64,000 nucleotides of DNA from positions 25,531-89,530 of the forward strand of contig CAZQQN010000007.1 of the NCBI GenBank assembly GCA_964595485.1, in the 5' to 3' direction. The notes beneath the pieces are model-generated. The model ran no database searches and was not told where the DNA came from. It was given only the letters and a program-made list of their open reading frames with translations. The DNA comes from CAZQQN01 sp964595485. GTDB taxonomy: Bacteria; Bacteroidota; Bacteroidia; CAILMK01; CAYYUA01. Each line of letters begins with the position of its first letter. Within the stretch, counting starts at the first letter, position 1. This document shows, one piece after another, positions 7,221 to 16,910 of this stretch. The translations under genes and the position numbers were made by a program.

Positions 7221-9854
7221 TTAACTAAGATGACTTTTTATTAATTCCTTACCTTTCTTTAAAGCCTGGCTAATTTTAGCCGGGTTTTTACCTCCCGCTG
7301 TAGCAAAGAAATCTTTGCCGCCACCGCCACCATCGATTTCGGCAGCTATATCATTGATAATATTGCCGGCTCTGAGGTTATAAGGGCCAATCAGCGGCTC
7401 TGGTATGACTAACCAAATGCTGGCTTTTTCCTCAAAAGCAGCCCCTAAGAGGATAATCGCTTCTGGTTTATTGTTTTTAAGGTCAAAAGCTAAATCCTTA
7501 CCGGCTTGGGGAGAGTCAATCTTGATCTCATCTGCAATTAAATCAACCTGACCATCTTTAAGTTTCTCTGGTTGTTTTAAAAGGTTGTCCCTTATAGCTT
7601 TCACTTTTTCTTGCTGATAAGCTTCTATTTGTTTCTCCAGCTTTTTATTGGTTTCTATAAGGTCTTTGATGGATCTAACCGGGTTATTGGGATTTTTCAG
7701 GACACTTTGTACTTCATCAAGTGTATCAATTTGTTCATTGACATACTTTTCAGCTTCCGCGCCGGTTACAGCTTCTATTCTTCGAATGCCGGCAGCTACG
7801 GAAGTTTCCTGGGTAATCTTGAATAAGCCAATACTGCCTGTGGATTCTACGTGCGTACCGCCACACAGTTCTTTTGAGTAACTGTTATCAAAAGTTATTA
7901 TCCTTACATAATCCCCGTACTTTTCACCAAATAAAGCCGTTGCCCCTTTGTTCATAGCTTGTTGGATGGGTATGCTCCGTTCTTCCTCCCTTGGTATATT
8001 CTCACGGATCTTTTGGTTAACCCGCCTTTCTATATCCCTGATGTCTTGGTTAGATAGCTTGGTGAAGTGGGAAAAGTCAAATCTTAAATACTCAGCATTG
8101 ACCAAGGAACCCTTTTGGTCTACATGGCTACCCAGTAGTTCTTTCAGGGCGGCATGCATCAAATGAGTAGCGGTGTGGTTCCTTGCAGTGAGTTCACGTT
8201 TTATGCGATCTACCTCTGCCGCAAAATCGGATTCAAGATCATTGGGAAGCTTGTCAGTAATATGGATGATGAGGTTATTTTCTTTCTGGGTATCTTTTAC
8301 CTGAATCGTTTCCTGATCATTGTAAATTTGGCCGGTATCGCCAACCTGGCCGCCGCTCTCAGCATAAAACGGTGTTTGATCAAGTACGATTTGGTAATTC
8401 ACCTGTTTCTTTGTCTCAACTTTTCTGTAGCGCAGGATTTTGACTTGTGTTTTCAAATGGTCATATCCAATGAAGGTAGACTTTTCTCCTTCACGCAAGA
8501 TCTGCCAATCACTTGTTGTTACTTGCGAGGCTTTCTTAGAACGGGCTTTCTGAGCTTCAAGCCCTTTCTGAAATCCTTTTTCATCAACCGTTAAGCCATG
8601 CTCATTAGCCATTAACCGGGTTAAGTCAAGCGGAAAACCGTAAGTGTCATACAATTCAAAAGCAAAATCTCCCGGAATGGTATCTGCATCAAGGATTTTG
8701 ACCTTCTGTTCAAATAGCTTGGTCCCAACAGATAGGGTACGTAGGAAGGATTGTTCTTCTTCCTGTATGACCTCGCTTATAAAATCTTTTTGCTCTTTGA
8801 CTTCCGGGAAAATATCACCAAACTGGTTGGCCAATACTTCTACCATTTCATGCATGAATGGAGAATTGGCTCCCAGGTACTGAAAGCCATACCGAACACC
8901 CCTTCTGAGAATACGCCGGATAACGTAACCAGCACCTGTATTAGAAGGCAATTGTCCATCCCCGATTGCGAAGGTAATAGCCCTGCTGTGATCTGCTACA
9001 ACCCGAAGAGCAATATCTGTTTCCTCAGATTCACCGTATTGGATTTTGTATTTATCTGAGATGTATTGAATGAGTGGCTGAAAAATATCTGTATCGTAGT
9101 TGGAGTCCTTATTCTGAAGCACGGCTGTGAGTCTCTCCAAACCCATACCGGTATCGATATGCTTTTTGGGAAGTGCTTCTAAGGTGCCATCCTGGTACCG
9201 GTTGAACTCTATAAAAACCAGGTTCCATAATTCAATTACTTCCGGATGATCTTGGTTGACCAGGTTTTTTGCGTCTTCTTGCTCCCTCTCAGCCTTAGCC
9301 CTGAAGTCGTAGTGGATTTCAGAACTTGGGCCGCAAGGGCCAACTTCCCCCATTTCCCAGAAATTTTCTTCCTTCCCGTATTTTAGAATGCGATCTTCGG
9401 GAACTAAGGTCTGCCATATTTTATAGGCTTCTGTATCCTCAGATAAGTTTTGTTGATCATCTCCCTCAAATATTGTTACGTAAAGCCTTTCAGGCTCAAG
9501 GCCATATTCATTGGTTAAGAGATCCCAGGCATATTCAATGGCTTTTTGCTTGAAATAATCACCGAATGACCAATTGCCTAACATTTCAAACATCGTGTGA
9601 TGATAGGTGTCGTGCCCTACTTGCTCAAGGTCATTGTGCTTTCCGGAAACCCTGAGGCATTTTTGCGTATCAATCACCCGCGGGTATGCAGGTTCCTCAT
9701 TTTCGAGGAAAATATCCTTGAATTGATTCATGCCGGCATTAGTGAACATCAAGCTTGGATCATCCTTAACAACAATCGGAGCAGAGGGAACAATTTTATG
9801 ATCCCTGGCTTGAAAATAATCAAAAAACTTTTGCCGGATTTCCGATACTTGCAT
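7221..9854 (-). CDS. alaS: Alanine-tRNA ligase
   Basis: An 877-residue class II synthetase of normal length. The N-terminal catalytic domain shows the family start (SEIRQKFFDYFQARDH), VVKDDPSLMFTNAGMNQFKD (motif 2 region) and GMGLERL (motif 3). The editing domain carries the zinc/editing signature NHTATHLMHAAL together with CGGTHVESTG. The C-Ala domain ends with the glycine-rich GGGGGGKDFFATAGG segment. All domains are present, so the protein should charge tRNA-Ala and clear Ser/Gly mischarging. It lies 39 bp upstream of gatB on the same strand, giving a likely alaS-gatB-DUF4369 transcript. The antisense reading frames across it are shadows. Confidence 0.97.
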   Translation of the reverse strand: MQVSEIRQKFFDYFQARDHKIVPSAPIVVKDDPSLMFTNAGMNQFKDIFLENEEPAYPRVIDTQKCLRVSGKHNDLEQVGHDTYHHTMFEMLGNWSFGDYFKQKAIEYAWDLLTNEYGLEPERLYVTIFEGDDQQNLSEDTEAYKIWQTLVPEDRILKYGKEENFWEMGEVGPCGPSSEIHYDFRAKAEREQEDAKNLVNQDHPEVIELWNLVFIEFNRYQDGTLEALPKKHIDTGMGLERLTAVLQNKDSNYDTDIFQPLIQYISDKYKIQYGESEETDIALRVVADHSRAITFAIGDGQLPSNTGAGYVIRRILRRGVRYGFQYLGANSPFMHEMVEVLANQFGDIFPEVKEQKDFISEVIQEEEQSFLRTLSVGTKLFEQKVKILDADTIPGDFAFELYDTYGFPLDLTRLMANEHGLTVDEKGFQKGLEAQKARSKKASQVTTSDWQILREGEKSTFIGYDHLKTQVKILRYRKVETKKQVNYQIVLDQTPFYAESGGQVGDTGQIYNDQETIQVKDTQKENNLIIHITDKLPNDLESDFAAEVDRIKRELTARNHTATHLMHAALKELLGSHVDQKGSLVNAEYLRFDFSHFTKLSNQDIRDIERRVNQKIRENIPREEERSIPIQQAMNKGATALFGEKYGDYVRIITFDNSYSKELCGGTHVESTGSIGLFKITQETSVAAGIRRIEAVTGAEAEKYVNEQIDTLDEVQSVLKNPNNPVRSIKDLIETNKKLEKQIEAYQQEKVKAIRDNLLKQPEKLKDGQVDLIADEIKIDSPQAGKDLAFDLKNNKPEAIILLGAAFEEKASIWLVIPEPLIGPYNLRAGNIINDIAAEIDGGGGGKDFFATAGGKNPAKISQALKKGKELIKSHLS

Positions 9855-10024
9855 ACGGGTTCTTGTGTTTTTTTAAGCTAACAAATTTCAACAAAAATTT
9901 TGGTTTCACCGGATATTCAAAAGTGTTTAGCCATTAAGCTGTACTTCCTGCATAAAATGCCAGGATCCAATCCAAACTTGAATTAACCGTATTTATAAAA
10001 TGATTAAAAAGATCGGTTATTTGT

Positions 10025-10921
10025 TTAAGACCTTGGGTGAAAATCCTCAATGACAGACTTGAGATAACTTTGATCAAGATGCGTATAAATTTCAGTAGTG
10101 GTGATGGACTCATGCCCCAACATTTCCTGAACTGCCCTTAAATCAGCGCCTCCTTCTACCAAATGGGTGGCAAAAGAATGCCTTAAGGTATGAGGACTTA
10201 CTTGCTTTTCAATTCCAGCATTTTTAGCAGAATTTTTGACAATATTGAAAATCATAACCCGGGTTAAGCTTTTCCCTCTTCTATTCAGAAATAAGGTGTC
10301 TTCGAACCCTCTTTCGATTACTTGTTGGCTACGGACTTCCTTAATGTAGATCGCCATTTGGTTAGCAGCTGATTCACTAAGGGGTACTATCCTTTCTTTA
10401 TTTCCCTTTCCTATGACAACAATGTACCCCTCCCTGAACCGTATATTAGAGATTTGCAGTGATATGAGTTCTGATACGCGGACACCGCAACTGTATAGCA
10501 CTTCTATTATGGTCAGGTCTCTTTCTCCCTGTGGATGAGTGCGGTCTATGGATTTAAGGATTTGCTCCACTTCCTCAACCTCTAGAACATCTGGTAAATA
10601 CTGGCCTATTTTGGGCATGCTAATATCCTCAGTGGGCATGTAACTCAGGATATTTTCTTCATACAAATAATGGAAAAATTGCTTTAGGCTGGAGATAAGG
10701 CGAGCTTGGGTTTTCTCACTCAAACCCATTTGATTGATGTACTGAATGTATTCTCTTATAATGTCCGGGCTTACGGTGGTTATAGTAACCTCGCGGTCTG
10801 TCATTTGCAGATAATCAGTGAATTTCCGGATATCCCTGAGGTAGTTTTCCTGCGAATGAACGGAAAGGCCTTTCTCTAATCGCAAATAAGTTTCAAAACC
10901 TTTAAGGTAGGTATCCCACAT
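10025..10921 (-). CDS. xerD: Site-specific tyrosine recombinase XerD
   Basis: A 298-residue tyrosine recombinase. The N-terminal SAM-like core-binding domain (residues 1-90) is followed by a catalytic domain with the expected residues: Arg in YSCGVRVSEL, Lys in GKGNKERIVPL, the H-x-x-R box HTLRHSFATHL, His in MLGHESI and the nucleophilic Tyr in TEIYTHL near residue 279. Length and motif spacing fit chromosome-dimer resolution XerD rather than a phage integrase. No attachment-site repeats or mobile genes are adjacent. It is flanked by alaS and lysA on the same strand with gaps of 170 and 110 bp. Confidence 0.93.
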   Translation of the reverse strand: MWDTYLKGFETYLRLEKGLSVHSQENYLRDIRKFTDYLQMTDREVTITTVSPDIIREYIQYINQMGLSEKTQARLISSLKQFFHYLYEENILSYMPTEDISMPKIGQYLPDVLEVEEVEQILKSIDRTHPQGERDLTIIEVLYSCGVRVSELISLQISNIRFREGYIVVIGKGNKERIVPLSESAANQMAIYIKEVRSQQVIERGFEDTLFLNRRGKSLTRVMIFNIVKNSAKNAGIEKQVSPHTLRHSFATHLVEGGADLRAVQEMLGHESITTTEIYTHLDQSYLKSVIEDFHPRS

Positions 10922-11031
10922 GACCCAATGGCTTAAACAGGTTTATATTAGTTGATTTACACTTAGATGTAAAGCAGTATAGCTACTAATTTATTAACCG
11001 TTTCAAAAACAACCTATAAAGGTTAGCTTTT

Positions 11032-12303
11032 TCATTCTTCCTTAGCCTCATATTGACTTTTGGTTAAGCCAAATACCGGTTGCTGAACCTGGTTTTTTAA
11101 AAGGTCTTCCATGGTCTCCCGCTCGCGTATGAGGTATGATGAGCCTTGATAAGTCATGATTTCTGCTGGTCGAAACCTGGAGTTGTAATTGGATGCCATA
11201 CTAAAACCGTAGCCGCCGGCATTGTGGAAGGCCAGAATATCACCTTCCCGAACTTCGTGTAGCTTTCGGTCTGTTCCAAATGTATCGGTCTCGCAGATAT
11301 AGCCCACCACGGTATAAACCCGGTTTTTGCCGTTGGGATTACTAATATTGGTTATGTGATGGTAACCATCATATAACATGGGCCGTATCAAGTGGTTCAA
11401 TCCTGAGTCCACACCTGCAAAAACGGTCGAGACAGTTTGTTTGATCACGTTGACTTTCGTAAGGAAATAGCCAGCTTCGCTAATCAGGAATTTACCCGGC
11501 TCAAACCATAATGCCAGATCCTTGCCATATTCTTCGCAAAATTGGTTAAAGCGATCGCTAACTTTTCTGCCAAGTTCATCCACATCAGTTACCACGTCAT
11601 CCTCTTTGTAAGCTACCTTGAAGCCCGATCCAAAATCTATGTAGTTTAAATCCGGGAATTGGAAGGCTGTATCAAGCAATACTTCCAGGCCATTTAAAAA
11701 AACGCCGGTATCAAGGATATCTGACCCTGTATGCATGTGAATACCTTCAACCCGGATGTTGTTCGCGCTAACTACCCTTAAAACATGCCGTAACTGGTGT
11801 ATGGAAATGCCAAATTTCGAATCAATATGCCCGGTCTGGATATGGGAATGGCCACCTCCTAGTAAGTGAGGATTAATACGTAGGCAAACAGGCACCGAAT
11901 CACCATATTCGTGGCCGAATTGCTCTAAGAGGGAAATGTTATCAATGTTGATATGGACTCCTCGCTCAATACCTTTCTTAATTTCTTGTATAGAAATACA
12001 ATTAGGAGTGAAAAGGATTTCGGAAGGGTCGAAGCCAGCTTTGAGCCCCATATCTACTTCCTGGATGGAAACTGTATCCAGCCCAGCTCCTAATTCCCTT
12101 AAAAAGCTCATTATGTTAAGGTTGGTATTGGCTTTACAGGCATAAAGAACTCGGTGATTCACTTGGCTAAAGGCTTCCTTTAGCTGATGATATCGCTCCT
12201 CAATCTTATCTGCTTCATAAACATAAATTGGGGAATCGTAGTAGCTTACTAGCTCTTTTCCTGTTACCCCGCCAAATTCATATTCTCCGTTATTAAAGTT
12301 CAT
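11032..12303 (-). CDS. lysA: Diaminopimelate decarboxylase
   Basis: A 423-residue fold-type III PLP decarboxylase that makes L-lysine from meso-diaminopimelate. The PLP lysine lies in VLYACKANTN (about residue 57). Also present are the GIHMHTGSDI motif, the phosphate/substrate loop EPGKFLISEAGYFL and the C-terminal CETDTFGTD box, whose Cys reaches across the dimer to the active site. FHNAGGYGFSMASNYNSR is the canonical C-terminal signature. Related ornithine/arginine decarboxylases lack this CETDTFG pattern, so LysA is preferred. The gap of 223 bp to the upstream gene contains an imperfect hairpin (12373-12397) without a T tract. Confidence 0.95.
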   Translation of the reverse strand: MNFNNGEYEFGGVTGKELVSYYDSPIYVYEADKIEERYHQLKEAFSQVNHRVLYACKANTNLNIMSFLRELGAGLDTVSIQEVDMGLKAGFDPSEILFTPNCISIQEIKKGIERGVHINIDNISLLEQFGHEYGDSVPVCLRINPHLLGGGHSHIQTGHIDSKFGISIHQLRHVLRVVSANNIRVEGIHMHTGSDILDTGVFLNGLEVLLDTAFQFPDLNYIDFGSGFKVAYKEDDVVTDVDELGRKVSDRFNQFCEEYGKDLALWFEPGKFLISEAGYFLTKVNVIKQTVSTVFAGVDSGLNHLIRPMLYDGYHHITNISNPNGKNRVYTVVGYICETDTFGTDRKLHEVREGDILAFHNAGGYGFSMASNYNSRFRPAEIMTYQGSSYLIRERETMEDLLKNQVQQPVFGLTKSQYEAKEE

Positions 12304-12526
12304 TAAATCTTATTTTTAATAGTGCGAAATTATTGTTTTAAAAAATTCAAGTTTCCCTTATGAGCGCCTGAAGTCTTTTATTAAGGGTAATAAAGACGGC
12401 TACAGGTTAATAGCTTTTAATTCCAATGACAAAATCCCGTTGATTTAGGTTTAGGATGATAAACTCCTTTGACTAATGCAAAACCTGAATTAATCATTTT
12501 GCAAAAGGAAGGGAGGGGCTAATTGT

Positions 12527-13162
12527 TTAAAAGCGACTACGGTCGTATATCGGAGGGACATCTTCATCAAGGTATTTAGGGCGGTTCAGGATATCAGAAA
12601 AAATCACGGCTGCTACAGGGTCAAATTCTTTAACATGATGCTGGATCTTTTTGGTTTCTTCCCTTCTTTGCTTTGCTAAACCTTGACGACTGTAAGCATT
12701 TCGTCTCTTTCTCTGATATGCCTTCTTTTTAGTCCTTTGATAGGATTGCTTGTCACTTCTTTGGAATGCTTCCTGTTTTGGGCGATCATAGGATTCTTCG
12801 GAACGGTAACCATCGGGTGTATTTTGTTGGTTATCCATATCCCTTTCGCCACCCGGAGGCGTGAAATCTTCAGACTGGGAGGTGAATGGGTTAGGTTCTT
12901 CAAAAGGGGTAGGTTCAGGCTTTTGAGGCTCATGAGGGGCGGGTTTATCTTCAGTTTTGGTAGGTTTTTGTTCAGATTCTACATCTTCAAATTCCTTTGG
13001 GTCAGGAAAGAGATCATCGAAAGGGGAGGAAGGTTCTTCATTCTCTTCAGCGGGTTTCCCTTTTCCCGGTCTTTGCTTGTCCTGCTCCTTATAATTCTGA
13101 ACTGTAGAATAGATGAAACTGCCAATGATGATTAGAATGGTAATGATAGTACCGAAATCCAT
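12527..13162 (-). CDS. Single-pass membrane protein with charged low-complexity domain
   Basis: A 211-residue protein with one N-terminal membrane helix (residues 2-20, TIITILIIIGSFIYS). The rest is almost wholly disordered: a Glu/Pro/Asp-rich acidic stretch (30-110), then an Arg/Lys/Gln/Tyr-rich basic stretch (115-170). A short ordered-looking C-terminus (AAVIFSDILNRPKYLDE) closes the protein. The topology suggests a small inner-membrane protein with a long cytoplasmic tail. I recognise no family; similar proteins occur in Bacteroidota as conserved hypotheticals. It is the first gene of a leftward group and is divergent from serC. A minus-strand TAACTTTG box lies at 13184-13191. Confidence 0.7.
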   Translation of the reverse strand: MDFGTIITILIIIGSFIYSTVQNYKEQDKQRPGKGKPAEENEEPSSPFDDLFPDPKEFEDVESEQKPTKTEDKPAPHEPQKPEPTPFEEPNPFTSQSEDFTPPGGERDMDNQQNTPDGYRSEESYDRPKQEAFQRSDKQSYQRTKKKAYQRKRRNAYSRQGLAKQRREETKKIQHHVKEFDPVAAVIFSDILNRPKYLDEDVPPIYDRSRF

Positions 13163-13183
13163 ACCACGTTATTTGATTTTAAG

Positions 13184-13191
13184 CAAAGTTA
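13184..13191 (-). promoter_or_regulatory. Candidate -7 box for the 12527-13162 gene
   Basis: On the minus strand the sequence is TAACTTTG, a full TAnnTTTG match, 21 nt before the start codon. No good -33 TTG is seen, so confidence is limited. Confidence 0.45.
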
Positions 13192-13291
13192 AAACAATTT
13201 AACCCTAATAGTTTTTTAAAAGATTCATTAATGATTTTTGAATAAACAGGAAATGAAGATTGATTTTTTACCAAAAGGCAAATTTTCCTTA

Positions 13292-13299
13292 TACCTTTG
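13292..13299 (+). promoter_or_regulatory. -7 box of the serC promoter
   Basis: TACCTTTG is one of the commonest forms of the Bacteroidota -7 element. It lies 30 nt before the serC start and predicts transcription from about 13305. A T-rich stretch near 13265-13271 occupies the -33 region but lacks a clean TTG. Confidence 0.55.
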
Positions 13300-13329
13300 C
13301 AGCGAAATTAAAAATTAAATTTTAGCCGT

Positions 13330-14403
13330 ATGAAGCAAGTTCATAATTTTAGTGCCGGGCCTGCTGTTTTGCCCAAAGAAGCGATTGAAGCATCGATTAG
13401 TGGAATGCGAGATTTTAAGGAATCCAACTTATCTGTAGTGGAAGTATCGCACAGGAGTGAGGTCTGGAGTGAAATGATGGATGAGGTGACCCAATTGGTC
13501 CGCAAGCTATTGAATGTTCCCGAAGGTTATTCAGTGTTGTTTTTACAGGGAGGAGCTACCACCCAATTTGCCATGGCTCCCATGAATCTTTTACCTTCAG
13601 ACGGGAAGGCTGCTTATTTAAATACCGGTAATTGGACCAAAAAGGCTATAAAAGAAGCTAAAAAATTTGGCAACGTTGAGGTAGTTGCCTCATCGGAAGA
13701 TAAAAATTTCTCATACATACCCAAGGATTATGAAGTTCCCTCAGATGCTGCTTATATGCACGTCTGCACAAATAATACGATTTTTGGTACTCAAATGAAG
13801 TCTTTCCCCAATGTTGATTGCCCCTTGGTAGCTGATATGTCATCTGAGATCATGAGCAGGCCAATTGACGTTTCTCAGTTTGACTTGATCTATGCTGGCG
13901 CTCAGAAGAATATTGGACCAGCCGGTGTAACTGTCGTGATTGTCAATGATAAGATTCTCGGAAAGACGGACAGGGATATTCCTGAAATCTTTGACTACCG
14001 GTCCCACATTGACAAAGGTTCCCTTTTCAATACCCCGCCGGTACCTTCCATTTATATCGCCTACAATACCATGAAATGGATTGAGGAACAAGGAGGTATT
14101 AAAGCTATGCAAGACCGCAATGGTGAAAAAGCAAGGTTATTGTACGAGGAAATTGACCGGAACTCTTTATTTGAAGGCACTGCTGCTAAGGAAGATCGCT
14201 CACCCATGAATGCTACTTTTGTTGCCAAGGATTCTGAGTATGAAAGGAAATTCCTCCAGGAAGCAGAAGAGAACAATTTCGTAGGCCTGAAGGGTCACCG
14301 CTCTGTAGGTGGTTTTAGGGCGTCTATGTACAATGCCCTTTCAAGGGAAAGTGTCGAAGCCCTTGTAGAATTCATGCAGGATTTTGAAAAGCGGATTGGA
14401 TAA
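13330..14403 (+). CDS. serC: Phosphoserine aminotransferase
   Basis: A 357-residue class V aminotransferase of normal SerC length. The N-terminal signature HNFSAGPAVLP, the FLQGGATTQFAM cofactor loop and the PLP-lysine motif AGAQKNIGPAG (about residue 197) are all visible. So are the C-terminal KGHRSVGGFRASMYNA substrate-binding segment and FMQDFEKR. It converts 3-phosphohydroxypyruvate to phosphoserine, and may also act in pyridoxine synthesis. The next gene, 59 bp on, encodes the preceding enzyme of the pathway (phosphoglycerate dehydrogenase), so serC-serA form a serine biosynthesis unit. Confidence 0.96.
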   Translation: MKQVHNFSAGPAVLPKEAIEASISGMRDFKESNLSVVEVSHRSEVWSEMMDEVTQLVRKLLNVPEGYSVLFLQGGATTQFAMAPMNLLPSDGKAAYLNTGNWTKKAIKEAKKFGNVEVVASSEDKNFSYIPKDYEVPSDAAYMHVCTNNTIFGTQMKSFPNVDCPLVADMSSEIMSRPIDVSQFDLIYAGAQKNIGPAGVTVVIVNDKILGKTDRDIPEIFDYRSHIDKGSLFNTPPVPSIYIAYNTMKWIEEQGGIKAMQDRNGEKARLLYEEIDRNSLFEGTAAKEDRSPMNATFVAKDSEYERKFLQEAEENNFVGLKGHRSVGGFRASMYNALSRESVEALVEFMQDFEKRIG

Positions 14404-14462
14404 GTTTTCCGTTTGTTTTGCATTGCAAATTTTGACTATTTCAAATTAAAATAAGGACAATT

Positions 14463-15416
14463 ATGGCTAAAGTATTAGCAAATGACGGCATTGCCGATGA
14501 AGGCAAGCAAATTATGGAAGATGCCGGCTTCCAGGTAATTACTGACAAAATTGAACAAGATCAACTCAAGGATAACCTGAAAGAGTTTGATGCTATTCTG
14601 GTTCGTAGTGCCACGAAGATTACTGAAGATATCATTGATGCCAATACGCACTTGAAAATGATCGGCCGGGCAGGCGTTGGCGTTGATAACATAGCTGTTC
14701 AACATGCCGAATCCAAGGGAATTAAGGTAGTCAATACTCCAGCAGCAGCTTCCCTTTCGGTCGCTGAACTGGCCATAGGTCATTTAGCCGCAGGTGTTAG
14801 GTTTTTACCACAAGCTAACCGGCAAATGCCGGAAAAAGGCCATTCAGATTTTAAGAGCCTGAAAAAAGCCTTTTCCAATGGCATTGAGCTGCAGGGCAAA
14901 ACGCTCGGTTTAGTGGGTATTGGCCGGATAGGCCAAGAAACTGCCAAAATTGCTTTAGGGGCAGGTATGAATGTTATTGTCTCTGATCCAATGGTTGATG
15001 AAATTACCATTGAGCTGGACCAAATTCAAGCCCAACCTAAGCCTTCAGTAAAACTCAAGAGCATTGCCAATGAAGAGCTTTTCAAGCAAGCAGACTTTAT
15101 ATCCCTGCACGTCCCATCATTGGATAAGCCACTGATCGATAAGGCAGCTTTTGATAAAATGAAAGATGGGGTAGGCATTATTAACTGCGCCCGAGGCGGT
15201 GTGATTGATGAAAATGCCCTTTTGGAAGCTTTGGATTCCGGTAAGGTAGGATTTGCCGGACTGGACGTTTTTGAGAATGAGCCAACACCCAACGAAAAAC
15301 TTTTGAAACACGATAAGGTTTCCCTCACACCTCATATCGGTGCTTCATCTGTAGAAGGGCAGAAAAGGGTTGCTATAGAGATGGGCGAGAAAACAGTGGA
15401 AACCCTTAAGGGATAA
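14463..15416 (+). CDS. serA: D-3-phosphoglycerate dehydrogenase, short form without ACT domain
   Basis: A 317-residue D-2-hydroxyacid dehydrogenase. The NAD-binding Rossmann motif is GLVGIGRIGQET. The catalytic Arg lies in NCARGGVID, the Glu in LDVFENEPTP and the His in LTPHIGASSVEGQ. The protein stops after the catalytic domains and has no regulatory ACT or ASB domain, so serine feedback through ACT is not expected. Oxidation of 3-phosphoglycerate is inferred from the motifs and from adjacency to serC. A clear terminator follows. Confidence 0.92.
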   Translation: MAKVLANDGIADEGKQIMEDAGFQVITDKIEQDQLKDNLKEFDAILVRSATKITEDIIDANTHLKMIGRAGVGVDNIAVQHAESKGIKVVNTPAAASLSVAELAIGHLAAGVRFLPQANRQMPEKGHSDFKSLKKAFSNGIELQGKTLGLVGIGRIGQETAKIALGAGMNVIVSDPMVDEITIELDQIQAQPKPSVKLKSIANEELFKQADFISLHVPSLDKPLIDKAAFDKMKDGVGIINCARGGVIDENALLEALDSGKVGFAGLDVFENEPTPNEKLLKHDKVSLTPHIGASSVEGQKRVAIEMGEKTVETLKG

Positions 15417-15443
15417 GGAATTTTCTTTAAAATAAGCCTTATT

Positions 15444-15470
15444 AAAACCCCGTCCTTACGGGGTTTTTTT
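15444..15470 (+). terminator. Rho-independent terminator after serA
   Basis: A 9-bp stem (AAACCCCGT with ACGGGGTTT) around a CCTT loop is followed by seven T. It ends the serC-serA transcript 30-50 bp after the serA stop. Confidence 0.9.
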
Positions 15471-15638
15471 GTTGCCGGCAAGCGCTTTTACGGCTTATTT
15501 TATAGCCAAGCAAATTAAAGCAGTAAATAATGCTGGCTTTAACGTCAATTATTGCATTGCTATAAAGAATGTGCTCTATCCCCTTGGCTATTCATTGCGA
15601 GTGCTACATTTTTGTGGGAACGCCAAAGCCCGAATTCC

Positions 15639-16847
15639 ATGGTCCAGTTTTCGCCTTTCCGGCCTTACAGGCCTCATGTTACCCATGTGGCAGAAGTTTC
15701 CTCAGCCACATTTGAGAAGCCCGATCAAGCAGATTACCCACGCGTAAAACCAACACATGGCTACAGCTTCTGGCAGGTTTTAAACCCTGGCTACTTCACT
15801 GATCGGGAGTTAACAGCAAAAGAATGGTACCAACAAGCAAGGACTCACCTGCAAAGGTTAATTGATAGGGATTGTATTACTAAGGAATCAGAGCCGGCTT
15901 TTTACGTTTACCAGCAGCGCTGTAGTGGTATTAACTATACTGGCATCATAGGCACCGTAAGTAATGATGATTACAAAGCAAACAATATCCGGACCCATGA
16001 ATTGACAAAACCCGGAAAAGTTAAAGCCATAAGCAAGTTTTTTTATGAAGTCGGTATTAACGGTAGCCCAGTGCTTTTAACGTATCCGGATTCCCACGAT
16101 TTGGAAGACTTTCTTTACCGAATAATGCAAAATCCGGAGTTGTACAATTTTACCAGTAAAGACGGGATTCAACATGCTGTTTGGCGTGTCACCAAAAGTG
16201 AGGATATAGCATCTTTGAAAAACCATTTTGAGGAAATCCCTGCCCTTTACATAGCTGATGGTCACCATAGGTGTGCTGCCAGTGCCCGCCTCAGTGGAGA
16301 AACAGGTGATCAGGAAGTTCAAAGCTTCATGGCCTGTTGCCTACCCGGTAAATCGTTGAATATTTATGGGTATCATCGTTTATTAAAGCACTTAAATGGT
16401 TATGAGGTGTCTGAAATCCTTGAAAAAGCCGAGGAGAAATTTGAAGTAGCTCCCATTCATGAAAAAAGGTTTCCTGAAAAAAGTGGAGAGATTGTTTGCT
16501 GGGCAGATGGACAATGCTGGGGGCTTTATCCGAAAGAAGAAACCGTGGCGACAGACTCTTATAAAGAAAAACTGGATGTGTACTTACTCCACAAGCATTT
16601 AATCGACCCTTTCTTAGTTTCAGGCAACCATAGAGAAGAAAATATCGTCTATGTAGAAGGAACGATCCGTTCGGACCGATTGGCAGTTAAAATGCAAGAA
16701 GAGGGTTATGGTGCTGTTTTTCTTTTACACCCGATTAGCGTGAATTTTTTGATGGATTTATCTGACAATGGGGAAACATTACCCCCTAAATCTACCTGGA
16801 TCGAACCCAAAATGCGAAGCGGAATCTTTATACAGCACGTTAAATAG
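15639..16847 (+). CDS. DUF1015 family protein
   Basis: A 402-residue protein starting at the internal ATG 15639 (VQFSPFRPYRP). The longer frame from 15552 adds a Cys/Trp-rich 29-residue extension that does not resemble the family start. DUF1015 proteins usually begin with a short 'xxPFRxxRP' strand and a Pro-Tyr-Asp-rich loop. Other family marks are FYVYQQRC near the first third, the histidine motif ADGHHRCAASARL (about residues 205-217) and HLIDPFL. The family is uncharacterised, but in Bacteroidota it is commonly found next to serA/serC, as here, which suggests a link to phosphorylated serine or glycerate metabolism. A serine-kinase-like activity has been reported for a DUF1015 relative, but I cannot tell whether it applies here. 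Confidence 0.85.
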   Translation: MVQFSPFRPYRPHVTHVAEVSSATFEKPDQADYPRVKPTHGYSFWQVLNPGYFTDRELTAKEWYQQARTHLQRLIDRDCITKESEPAFYVYQQRCSGINYTGIIGTVSNDDYKANNIRTHELTKPGKVKAISKFFYEVGINGSPVLLTYPDSHDLEDFLYRIMQNPELYNFTSKDGIQHAVWRVTKSEDIASLKNHFEEIPALYIADGHHRCAASARLSGETGDQEVQSFMACCLPGKSLNIYGYHRLLKHLNGYEVSEILEKAEEKFEVAPIHEKRFPEKSGEIVCWADGQCWGLYPKEETVATDSYKEKLDVYLLHKHLIDPFLVSGNHREENIVYVEGTIRSDRLAVKMQEEGYGAVFLLHPISVNFLMDLSDNGETLPPKSTWIEPKMRSGIFIQHVK

Positions 16848-16858
16848 AAAGTTAAAAT

Positions 16859-16889
16859 TTTGAAATTTTTGTTTTGTAAAGTACTTTTG
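16859..16889 (+). promoter_or_regulatory. Promoter of the 16911 lipoprotein gene
   Basis: TTTG (16859-16862), exactly 19 nt, then TACTTTTG (16882-16889): a textbook Bacteroidota sigma-A promoter. Transcription should start near 16896, giving a leader of about 15 nt. Confidence 0.75.
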
Positions 16890-16910
16890 TTAAAATTAAA
16901 ATAATAAATT

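Noticed and set aside
8154..8594. 146-codon open frame antisense to alaS
   Set aside because: Lies wholly inside alaS on the opposite strand; no family features, promoter or independent signal. Shadow frame.
10025..10921. Tyrosine recombinase as mark of an integrated element
   Set aside because: Length, residue pattern and single-copy housekeeping context fit XerD; no att repeats, no cargo genes.
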